This document shows, one piece after another, positions 8,829 to 16,113 of a stretch of DNA of 64,000 nt; position 1 is the first letter of the stretch, and each line of letters starts with the position of its first letter. Position numbers and translations under genes: made by a program. The notes under the pieces were generated by a model that worked only from the letters and a program-made list of their open reading frames with translations, searched no databases and was not told where the DNA came from. The DNA is from Micromonospora terminaliae (GTDB lineage Bacteria; Actinomycetota; Actinomycetes; Mycobacteriales; Micromonosporaceae), in NCBI RefSeq assembly GCF_009671205.1, contig NZ_CP045309.1, positions 496,001 to 560,000 on the forward strand. The letters run 5' to 3'.

Positions 8829-8834
8829 CCCGTG

Positions 8835-8867
8835 CCGGCCGGGGCCGCGCTCCGCGCCCCCGGCCGG
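8835..8867. terminator. Bidirectional hairpin terminator between hemQ and the LPMO gene
   Basis: Fifteen-base arms (8835-8849 and 8853-8867) with one mismatch and a CTC loop lie between the convergent stop codons at 8828 and 8875. Confidence 0.75.
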
Positions 8868-8874
8868 ACGGCGG

Positions 8875-9984
8875 TCAGGCGACCGTCGTGCAGGAGAGGA
8901 TCCCGGGCACCGGGTTGGTCCCGCCCGACGTGCCGACGAATCCGAACGACGTGCTCGCCCCCGCGGCGAGGGTGCCGTTGTAGGCGGCGTTGCGCGCGGT
9001 CACCAGCGTCCCGTTGGTGCTCACCGTGGCGTTCCACGCCGAGCTGACCTGCTGGCCGTTGGCGTAGTTCCAGCTCACCGACCAGCCCCGGACCGGCGAC
9101 CCGCCGTTGGTCACCTGCACCTCGGCCTGGAAGCCGCCGCTCCACTGTCCGGTGATCCGGTACGTCGCCGTGCACGCCCCGGCCGGGTTCGGCGTCGTCG
9201 GGGGCGGCGTGGTCGGCGGGGTCGTGGTCGGGGGCGGCGTGGTGGGTGGGGTGGTGGTCGGCGGCGGCGTGGTCGGCGGGGTGGTGGAACCGCCACCGAA
9301 GTCCACGTCGCTGCACAGGTAGTACGACTGGTCCAGGTGGCTGGCCTGCCAGATGGTGTAGACGACGTGCCGGCCGGTCCGGCCCGGCGCGTTCGCCGGC
9401 ACCTGGATGGACACGCCCGAGGTCTCGGGCGTCCACTGGCCGGCCGGGGTGTTGCCGATCTGGCCGACCAGCTCCAGGTCGCTCCAGCGCAGCGGTGTGG
9501 TGAGCGCGTTGTAGCCCTGCTTCGTCACGTACACCCGGATGTAGTCGGCGCCGTGGCTGGCCTGGTCGTACAGCTTGATCCGGAAGTTGCTGGTCACCGG
9601 CGAGGTCTTCCAGGCGCCGACCGTGTCGAGGGCGTTGTAGCGTCCGCTGGCGGTGCGCCCGCCGCTGCACAGCTGACCGTCCGGGATGGCCCCCTGGTGG
9701 TTGCCGGCGACGCCCTCCCGGAACAGGCCGTTCCAGTTCCACATGGCGTTCGGGTCGGCCTGCCAGGCCTGCCAGCACATCGGGTCCTGGGTGGCCATCG
9801 CCGGGTTCTGGAAGTCGCTGCCCCAGCGCTGCCAGCAGCCGTAGTTGCGCGACGCCGGGTCGACCACCGACCCGTGCGCCGAGGCCGGGCCGGACAGGGC
9901 GGTGGTGAGCAGCGCCGCGACGACCGCGCAGACGCTCAGGATCGCCGCCACGAGCGGAGCGCGGCGGCGGTGCGGAGTGGACAT
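8875..9984 (-). CDS. Secreted lytic polysaccharide monooxygenase (AA10) with CBM2
   Basis: This is a copper enzyme that oxidatively cleaves crystalline polysaccharide outside the cell. A signal peptide ends at PASA, leaving His37 as the mature N-terminus (HGSVVDPASRNYGCW), which forms half of the copper histidine brace. The catalytic domain runs to about residue 240. A Thr/Pro linker (repeated TTPPPTTT) follows, then a ~100-residue CBM2 cellulose-binding module bounded by two Cys (ACTATYRITGQW to ILSCTTVA). The sequence around RNYGCWQRW and DPMCWQAW resembles streptomycete LPMOs active on cellulose, so cellulose is the likely substrate, with chitin possible. The ATG at 9984 has GGAGG seven bases upstream; the longer frame to 10086 would bury the signal peptide. 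It fits with the cellobiose operon at 53 kb. Confidence 0.93.
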   Translation of the reverse strand: MSTPHRRRAPLVAAILSVCAVVAALLTTALSGPASAHGSVVDPASRNYGCWQRWGSDFQNPAMATQDPMCWQAWQADPNAMWNWNGLFREGVAGNHQGAIPDGQLCSGGRTASGRYNALDTVGAWKTSPVTSNFRIKLYDQASHGADYIRVYVTKQGYNALTTPLRWSDLELVGQIGNTPAGQWTPETSGVSIQVPANAPGRTGRHVVYTIWQASHLDQSYYLCSDVDFGGGSTTPPTTPPPTTTPPTTPPPTTTPPTTPPPTTPNPAGACTATYRITGQWSGGFQAEVQVTNGGSPVRGWSVSWNYANGQQVSSAWNATVSTNGTLVTARNAAYNGTLAAGASTSFGFVGTSGGTNPVPGILSCTTVA

Positions 9985-10030
9985 TGTGAGCCTCCGGGGA
10001 TGGGGATGTCGGTGCACGACGCCCGGACGG

Positions 10031-10053
10031 CGCGGGAGTTGCCCCCTCCCGCG
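10031..10053. repeat. Inverted repeat CGCGGGAG-N7-CTCCCGCG upstream of the LPMO gene
   Basis: Perfect 8-base arms lie about 50 bases before the LPMO start. A second small palindrome, TGGCA-CGC-TGCCA, is at 10072-10084. Neither matches the CebR operator seen at 53 kb. They may be regulatory. Confidence 0.4.
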
Positions 10054-10113
10054 GCTCACGTGGTGGCCCGCCTGGCACGCTGCCACAGGAAAGCGGTATC
10101 CGTCAATGTCCGC

Positions 10114-10563
10114 TCACGCGGCGGCGCGGCCCTCCCGCCGCATGGGGGTGTGCGGGATGCCGTCCTCGACGTAGCCGGGGCCGCTGACCGCGAAGCCGTG
10201 CGCGGCGTAGAAGCCGACCAGGTGGGTCTGCGCCTCCAGCACGCACGGCCGGTCGCCCACCGCGGCGAGGGCCTCGGTCATGAGCGCGCCGGCCAGGCCC
10301 GCCCCGCGGGCGGCCGGCGCCACCACCACCCGCCCGATCCGCGCCACCCCGCCCGGGTCGGCCAGGATCCGCAGGTACGCCACCACGTCGCCGTCGCGGG
10401 TCAGCCAGAGGTGCCGGGTGCCCGGTTCGACGTCCCGGCCGTCGAGTTCCGGGTACGGGCAGGACTGCTCCACCACGAAGACGTCGATGCGCAGCCGGAG
10501 CAGGTCGTGGAAGGTGCGCGCGTCCAGCTCGGCGAAGCCGGCCAGGTGGGACTCGGTAGGCAT
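10114..10563 (-). CDS. ElaA-type GNAT acetyltransferase
   Basis: A 149-residue protein of the Gcn5-related N-acetyltransferase superfamily. The start (TFHDLLRLRIDVFVVEQSCPYPELDGRD) is characteristic of the ElaA subfamily. The acetyl-CoA binding segment is IGRVVVAPAARGAGLAGALM. The late motif LVGFYAAHGF is a GNAT signature. The substrate is unknown. It lies 30 bases after the zinc-ribbon gene on the same strand and the two may be cotranscribed. Confidence 0.85.
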   Translation of the reverse strand: MPTESHLAGFAELDARTFHDLLRLRIDVFVVEQSCPYPELDGRDVEPGTRHLWLTRDGDVVAYLRILADPGGVARIGRVVVAPAARGAGLAGALMTEALAAVGDRPCVLEAQTHLVGFYAAHGFAVSGPGYVEDGIPHTPMRREGRAAA

Positions 10564-10593
10564 CCCGCGATGGTAGGCCCGCTCCGGCGGGGC

Positions 10594-10854
10594 TCAGGCG
10601 GGGCGGGCCCCGACCGCGTCGCGGACCTCGGCGCCCTGGGAGCCCTCGACCGCGCGGGCGCAGTGGGCGCAGCAGAAGAAGCGGCCGGAGACCTCGACCC
10701 CGTGCCCGACGATCTTCGTCTGGCAGTGCTCGCAGATCGGCGCCATCTTCTGGATGGCGCACTCGAAGGAGTCGAAGGTGTGCGTGGCCCCGTTGACCGT
10801 GCGCACCTCGAACGCCATCCAGTAGTCGTTGCCGCAGACCTCACAGGTAGCCAT
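10594..10854 (-). CDS. Small zinc-ribbon protein
   Basis: The 86-residue product carries several Cys pairs: CEVC near the N-terminus, CEHC around residue 41, and FFCCAHCARA around 60-66. Such spacing suggests one or two zinc ribbons of the TRASH/MYM kind. A metal-sensing or protein-binding role is possible, but no function is established. The start is ATG at 10852-10854, behind a G-rich ribosome binding site; in-frame upstream extension lacks any Cys motif and overlaps the divergent gene region. It is divergent from the glycogen-binding-like gene at 11011. Confidence 0.75.
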   Translation of the reverse strand: MATCEVCGNDYWMAFEVRTVNGATHTFDSFECAIQKMAPICEHCQTKIVGHGVEVSGRFFCCAHCARAVEGSQGAEVRDAVGARPA

Positions 10855-11010
10855 ACGAAACCCCCCGAAAACGGACCCGTCATCCCAGGGTCGGTCAGCG
10901 GACACACCCCGGCAACCGAAACCGGCGAACCTGATCCGGCTCGACGGCGAGTCGCCCCCGGCGTGTCGCGCGTTAGACCCGGTGACCGCCTCGAACCTCG
11001 GAGGAACCCC

Positions 11011-11286
11011 TTGATCAAGCGCAACAAGCTCTTCGGCAACCAGACCCGGGTCACCTTCTGCCTGCCCCGGGACACCCCGCCCGGCACGGTCAGCGTGGTC
11101 GGCTGCTTCAACGACTGGCAGCCCGGCCGGCACGAACTGGTGGCCCGCCGCGACGGCACCCGCACGGTGACCGTGCGGCTCGGCCCGGGAGAGTACCGCT
11201 TCCGCTACCTGGCCACCGGCGGCGTGTGGCTGGACGACGAGGCCGCCGACGCGGTCGACGAGCAGGGCAGCCGCCTGCTGCTGTGA
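11011..11286 (+). CDS. Small CBM48/isoamylase N-terminal-like protein
   Basis: This 91-residue protein consists almost only of an Ig-like carbohydrate-binding fold. TVSVVGCFNDWQPGRHEL and GEYRFRYLATGGVWLDDE are the signatures of the isoamylase N-terminal (CBM48/AMPK glycogen-binding) domain. No catalytic domain is attached, so it may bind glycogen or another glucan. The start is TTG at 11011, supported by GGAGG six bases upstream; no ATG or GTG fits as well. Free-standing proteins like this are common in actinomycetes and have no proven role. Confidence 0.8.
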   Translation: MIKRNKLFGNQTRVTFCLPRDTPPGTVSVVGCFNDWQPGRHELVARRDGTRTVTVRLGPGEYRFRYLATGGVWLDDEAADAVDEQGSRLLL

Positions 11287-11307
11287 CCGGCCGGCGGCCG
11301 CGTGCCG

Positions 11308-11715
11308 TCAGGCCTTCGGCTCCAGCCGGACCGAGATCGAGTTCACGCAGTGCCGGGTGTCCTTCGGGGTGAAGCCCTCACCCTCGAAGACGTGCCCCAG
11401 GTGGCTGTCGCAGCGGGCGCAGCGGATCTCGACCCGCCGCATGCCGAGCGTGTTGTCGGGGATCTCCTTGACCGCACCCGGGATGGCGTCGTCGAAGCTC
11501 GGCCACCCGCAGTGCGAGTCGAACTTGTCCTCGCTGCGGAACAGCTCGGCCCCGCAGGCCCGGCAGTGGTAGACGCCGGGGGTCTTGGTGTCGACGTACT
11601 CGCCGGTCCAGGGGCGCTCGGTGCCGGCCTCGCGGAGCACCCGGAACTCCTCCGGGCTCAGCCGGACCCGCCACTCGTCCTCGGTGCGGGGCAGTTCATT
11701 GTCGGAAAGACTCAC
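11308..11715 (-). CDS. msrB: Peptide-methionine (R)-S-oxide reductase
   Basis: MsrB reduces the R epimer of methionine sulfoxide in proteins. The catalytic Cys123 lies in TRHCVNSISVRL at the C-terminus. Two CxxC pairs (CRAC and CARC) bind the structural zinc, and HCGWPSFDDA and HLGHVFEGEGF are family motifs. The likely start is GTG at 11713-11715 (SLSDNELPRTEDEW); the frame upstream does not look like protein. It converges on the gene at 11011-11286 and is divergent from the LigD-type polymerase gene. Confidence 0.93.
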   Translation of the reverse strand: MSLSDNELPRTEDEWRVRLSPEEFRVLREAGTERPWTGEYVDTKTPGVYHCRACGAELFRSEDKFDSHCGWPSFDDAIPGAVKEIPDNTLGMRRVEIRCARCDSHLGHVFEGEGFTPKDTRHCVNSISVRLEPKA

Positions 11716-11762
11716 CGGACAACGGTACGTCGGCCGTCGGTGGCATCGCATAGGGTCGCCCA

Positions 11763-12791
11763 ATGGCTGGCAGCAAGGCCGCCGTCGAGGAGATCGAGGT
11801 CGCCGGGCACACCGTACGGCTGAGCAGCCCCGACCGGGTGATCTTCCCACAGCGCGGCTTCACCAAGGCGGACGTCTTCCACTACTACCTGTCGGTCGGC
11901 GAGGGGATCATGCGGGCCCTGCGCGACCGGCCCACCACCCTGCAACGCTTCCCCGAGGGCATCGAGGGGGAGGCGTTCTTCCAGAAGCGGGTGCCGGCCC
12001 GGGGCGTCCCGCCGTGGGTGGCGACCGCGGAGATCAGCTTCCCCAGCGGCCGGAAGGCCGCCGAGCTGTGCCCGGCCGACCTGGCCCACGTGGCCTGGGC
12101 CGCACAGATGGGCACCGTGGTGTTCCACCCGTGGCCGGTGCGCGCCGCCGACGTCGACCGCCCCGACGAGCTGCGCATCGACCTGGACCCGCAGCCGGGC
12201 ACCGACTTCAGCCACGCGGTCACCGCGGCCGGCGAGCTGCGCGGGCTGCTCGACGAGCTGGGGGTCACCGGCTGGCCGAAGACCTCCGGCGGCCGGGGCG
12301 TGCACGTCTACCTGCGCATCGAGCCGCGCTGGACGTTCGTCGAGGTGCGCCGGGCCACCATCGCGCTGGCCCGGGAGCTGGAACGCCGCCGCCCCGAGCT
12401 GGTCACCACCGCCTGGTGGAAGGAGGAGCGGGGCGCCCGGGTCTTCGTGGACTTCAACCAGATGGCCCGCGACCGCACCATCGCCTGCGCGTACTCGCTG
12501 CGGGCCAACGGGCGGGCCACCGTCTCCACCCCGGTCGACTGGGACGAGCTGACCGAGGCCGACCCGGACGACTTCCACCTGGGCAGCGTGCCGGCCCGGT
12601 TCGCCGAGCGGGGCGACCCGCACGCCGGCATCGACGACGCCCCCTCGGACATCACGCCGCTGCTGGAGTGGGCCGAGCGGGACGCAGCCGCCGGGCAGGG
12701 CGACATGCCCTACCCGCCGGAATACCCGAAGATGCCCGGCGAGCCGAAGCGGGTGCAGCCGTCCAAGGACCGCGACCGGCCGCGCTCCTGA
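11763..12791 (+). CDS. LigD-type DNA polymerase/primase domain protein
   Basis: This is the archaeo-eukaryotic primase-like polymerase of bacterial non-homologous end joining, present on its own without ligase or nuclease domains. The metal-binding pair is Asp140 and Asp142 (RIDLDPQPGTDF). SSPDRVIFPQRGFTKADV near the N-terminus, KTSGGRGVHVYLRI and the late VFVDFNQMARDRTIACAYSLR are family motifs. At 342 residues it matches stand-alone PolD/LigD-Pol proteins of actinomycetes. A separate ATP-dependent ligase of the same pathway type is at 23857-24969, but no ku gene is in the window. Confidence 0.9.
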   Translation: MAGSKAAVEEIEVAGHTVRLSSPDRVIFPQRGFTKADVFHYYLSVGEGIMRALRDRPTTLQRFPEGIEGEAFFQKRVPARGVPPWVATAEISFPSGRKAAELCPADLAHVAWAAQMGTVVFHPWPVRAADVDRPDELRIDLDPQPGTDFSHAVTAAGELRGLLDELGVTGWPKTSGGRGVHVYLRIEPRWTFVEVRRATIALARELERRRPELVTTAWWKEERGARVFVDFNQMARDRTIACAYSLRANGRATVSTPVDWDELTEADPDDFHLGSVPARFAERGDPHAGIDDAPSDITPLLEWAERDAAAGQGDMPYPPEYPKMPGEPKRVQPSKDRDRPRS

Positions 12792-12896
12792 CGGGCGCCA
12801 CCGGCCGGATAACGATCATGTAACGCACGCGAACCTTTTCCAGTCCCTGAAGGGTCTTCCTGGTCGTCGGCCCGCCGGGGCCAGGGGAGGGGCCGG

Positions 12897-15800
12897 ATGA
12901 GACTGGTATGGAGGCGGGCCAGGAGTGCGCGCGGTCTGCTGCTCGCCGCGACCGCCGCGGCGCTGGTCGCGATCGCTCTGATCGCCGGTCTCACCGAATA
13001 CAACCGGCGGGCGGTGGAATCCGGTCAGCGGGCGCTGCTCGCCGGAGCCCCGCTGGCGGAGCGCAGCCTGCTGGTCACCGGATCCAGCGGCAAGGACGCC
13101 GCCGAGCTGGCGGCGCGCGACCGGAAGATCCGGGACGGCTTCGCCCGCGGCCTCGCCGGCGCCCCGGTCACCGTCTACGGCGCCCGCTACGGCTCCGGAC
13201 GGGAACTCACCGGTGACCTGGGCCCGCGGCCGCGGGGCGAGGATCCCGTCTTCGCCAACCTGGCGACCCTCGACGACCTCCCGGCGCACGCCGAGCTGAC
13301 TGCCGGGGCGTGGGCGGTGGCGGGATCGAGCCCGCGCCAGGTGACGCTGCCGGAGAAGGTCGCCGGCGCGCTCGGCATGGCCGTGGGCGACCGGGTGCCC
13401 ATGCTCGACCGGAGCACCGACCGGCCCGGTGAGGTGATGCTGGTCGGCACCTGGCGGCCCCGTGACCCGGCAGAGGCGTACTGGCGGCTGGCGCCGGGGG
13501 TCGGCACCGGCAGCGCGGCGGCCTCCGACACCTCGTACGGGCCGTTCGTGCTGGATCCCGCGGACTTCGCGGTCACCTTTCCGGGCTCCGTCTCCGCGTG
13601 GTGGGTGGTCCAGCCGGACCTGGCCGAGGTGGCCGGACAGGGCCGGCTGCTCGACGTCCGCGACGCGCTCCCCGCCGCGGTGGCCGGGGTGCCCGACGAG
13701 GCCGGGCTCGGCGACTCCGCCCAGGTCGTCACCTCCATGGACCGGTTGCTCGGGCGAGTCGCCGGGGCGGATCTGGTCGGCCGATCCTCGCTGGCCACCC
13801 CGGTCCTGCTGATCCTGGTCCTCGGCGGTTACGCCCTGGTGCTGGTGGCCGCGCTGCTGAAAGAGGACCGACGGAACCAGACCGCCCTGCTGCGCGCCCG
13901 AGGCGCCGCCCGGCGGCAGTTGGCCGGCCTCGCGACCCGGGAGGCGACCCTGGTCGTGCTGCCGGCGGCCGTGCTCGGCCCGCTGGCCGCCGGGGCGGCA
14001 CTGCATCAGGCCGGCGGCTCGGTCGGCGAGGGCGGCCTCACCCCGCTCTGGTTGGCGGCGTCCGTGACCGCCGTCGGCTGCCTGGTCGCGATGGTCGCCC
14101 CGACGCTGCGCGGCGCCGGTACCTACGTGGCCGACATGGCGGCCCGGTCGCGGCCCACCCGGTCCGCCAGCGTGCAGCGTGCCAGCATCGACCTGCTGCT
14201 GGTCGGCTTCGCGGTGCTCGCCTGGACCCAGCTGCGGCAGTACTCCTCTCCGGTGTCGGGCGCGGCCGGCCGGCTCGGCGTGGACCCGCTGCTGGTCGCC
14301 GCACCGACGCTCGGAGTGCTGGCCGGTGCGGTGGTGGCGCTGCGGCTGCTGCCCCCCGCGACGCGGTTCGCCGAACGGTTCGTCGACCGCCGGCCGTGGA
14401 CGGCCACCATCCTCGGCATGTGGCAGGCGGGTCGCCGTCCGCACGCCGGCCCGGTGCTGCTGCTCGCCCTCGCGGTCGGCGGAAGCACGCTGGCCTGGTC
14501 GCTCGTGGCCACCGGTGAGCGGTCCCAGGTCGACCAGGCCAACCACACCGTCGGCGCGGACCTGCGGCTCACCGAGGGCAACGGGGTCGCCCCGACCGGT
14601 CGGGCGGGGGAGATCGCCGCACTGCCGGGCGTCCGGGCGGCCCTGCCCGGCTGGCGGGACGAGATCCGGGTGGGTCGCGCGGATCTGCCCGCCACCGTGG
14701 TGAGCCTCGACGCGGCCCGTGCCGCCGGGGTGGTCCGATTCGACGAGCGGCTGACCGACGAGCCCGTGCCGGCGCTGTTCGACCGCCTCGTCCGGTCGCG
14801 GAGCGCGCCGGCCGGGGTCGAACTTCCCGCCGGCACCCGGTCGGTCACCGGCACCGTCCGCACCTTCGTGCGCGACGCCGTGTCCCCGCAACGCATCGAC
14901 GTGTGGCTGCTGCTGACCAGTGCGGACGGGCTCGCCCTGCGGCTGCCGGTGGCCACCGGCGACGACACCGGCCGGGCGGCGTCGTTCCGCGTGGCGCTGC
15001 CCGACGCCGGCGTGCTGCGGCTCGCCGGCTTCGAGGTCGACGGCGGTGACGTGGCCGGCACGGCGTACCGGTTCGAGGTGAGCGACCTGCGCCTGGTGGA
15101 CGCCGGTGGGACGGCCCGGCCGGCGGCACTGGGCGGTGACTGGAAGGCGACCAACGGCACACCCGGCGGGAACCTGAGCGTCAAGCCCACGCCCACCGGG
15201 CTGGTCGCCGAGAACTCCGTGGTGATGCTGCCGGGCGGCCAGTTCGCGTTCCAGGCCTCCTCCCGGTTCGTGGTGGTGCCGACCGGCGACGACCGTCCCG
15301 TCCCCGCGCTGATGACCCCCCGGGTACGCGAGGCGCTGAGCCTGAATCCGGGTGAGAGCGTGACCCTGTCGCTCTCCGGCGTCTCGCTGCCGGTGACGGT
15401 GGTCGGTGAGGTGGACGCGGTGCCCTCCACCGCCGGGGAGGGCGTGCTGCTGGACATGCCGGCCGCGACCGACTGGCTGATCCGGGACCGCGGCACCGTC
15501 CGGCCGGTGCAGGAGTGGTGGCTGGGCACCGACGGCGACGGGCAGCCGGCCGCCGACGGGGCCGCCCGGGAACTGGCCGGCGTCACCGTGCTGGACCGCC
15601 GGGAACTGGCCGAGCGGGCGGCGGCCGACCCCTACTGGCGGGGGGCCCGCACCGGACTGCTCGTCGCGGCCCTCGGTGCGGTGCTGCTGGCGCTCGTCGG
15701 ACTGCTCGTCGACGTGTGGGCCACGGCCCGGCACCGGCTGGGCGAGTTCGCCGTTCTGCACACGCTCGGCGCGACTCCCCGCCTGCTGGCCCGGGCCCTG

Positions 15801-16070
15801 CTCGCCGAGCAGACCTTCCTGGCCGGTATCGGTGTCGGGGTGGGGCTGCTGCTGGGCGCGGTGGTCGGCGTGACGATGGCGCCGCTGGTCGTCCTCACCC
15901 CGTCGGCCAGCAGACCGGTGCCCGAGGCGGCCTTCGTCTTGCCCTGGCTGCCGGTCGGGGTGACCGCGTTCGGCCTCTTGCTGGCGGCGCTGGCCTTCAG
16001 CGCGTTCATCGCCCTCGGCATCCGCCAGCGGGTGGCGGCGGCACAGCTGCGGATCGGGGGAGACCAGTGA
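12897..16070 (+). CDS. FtsX-family ABC transporter permease, large (1057 residues)
   Basis: This is the first gene of a four-gene ABC operon. Helices appear near the N-terminus (GLLLAATAAALVAIALIAGL), in a central block around residues 300-410 and 440-530, and again in a C-terminal block around 920-1050, with large extracytoplasmic domains between them. The duplicated FtsX-like layout is that of MacB/LolE-type systems, which move substrates within or out of the membrane rather than through a classical pore. The ATG at 12897 is preceded by AGGGGAGGGG. The next permease begins 43 bases after the stop. The substrate is not identifiable; antibiotics, lipids or lipoproteins are all possible. Confidence 0.88.
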   Translation: MRLVWRRARSARGLLLAATAAALVAIALIAGLTEYNRRAVESGQRALLAGAPLAERSLLVTGSSGKDAAELAARDRKIRDGFARGLAGAPVTVYGARYGSGRELTGDLGPRPRGEDPVFANLATLDDLPAHAELTAGAWAVAGSSPRQVTLPEKVAGALGMAVGDRVPMLDRSTDRPGEVMLVGTWRPRDPAEAYWRLAPGVGTGSAAASDTSYGPFVLDPADFAVTFPGSVSAWWVVQPDLAEVAGQGRLLDVRDALPAAVAGVPDEAGLGDSAQVVTSMDRLLGRVAGADLVGRSSLATPVLLILVLGGYALVLVAALLKEDRRNQTALLRARGAARRQLAGLATREATLVVLPAAVLGPLAAGAALHQAGGSVGEGGLTPLWLAASVTAVGCLVAMVAPTLRGAGTYVADMAARSRPTRSASVQRASIDLLLVGFAVLAWTQLRQYSSPVSGAAGRLGVDPLLVAAPTLGVLAGAVVALRLLPPATRFAERFVDRRPWTATILGMWQAGRRPHAGPVLLLALAVGGSTLAWSLVATGERSQVDQANHTVGADLRLTEGNGVAPTGRAGEIAALPGVRAALPGWRDEIRVGRADLPATVVSLDAARAAGVVRFDERLTDEPVPALFDRLVRSRSAPAGVELPAGTRSVTGTVRTFVRDAVSPQRIDVWLLLTSADGLALRLPVATGDDTGRAASFRVALPDAGVLRLAGFEVDGGDVAGTAYRFEVSDLRLVDAGGTARPAALGGDWKATNGTPGGNLSVKPTPTGLVAENSVVMLPGGQFAFQASSRFVVVPTGDDRPVPALMTPRVREALSLNPGESVTLSLSGVSLPVTVVGEVDAVPSTAGEGVLLDMPAATDWLIRDRGTVRPVQEWWLGTDGDGQPAADGAARELAGVTVLDRRELAERAAADPYWRGARTGLLVAALGAVLLALVGLLVDVWATARHRLGEFAVLHTLGATPRLLARALLAEQTFLAGIGVGVGLLLGAVVGVTMAPLVVLTPSASRPVPEAAFVLPWLPVGVTAFGLLLAALAFSAFIALGIRQRVAAAQLRIGGDQ

Positions 16071-16113
16071 CCGGGTGGAGCACGGCGGCGACCGGCGGCG
16101 GGGAGGCGGCGTG

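Noticed and set aside
9107..9322. Plus-strand frame of Gly/Val repeats
   Set aside because: It is the complement of the Thr/Pro linker codons of the LPMO gene.
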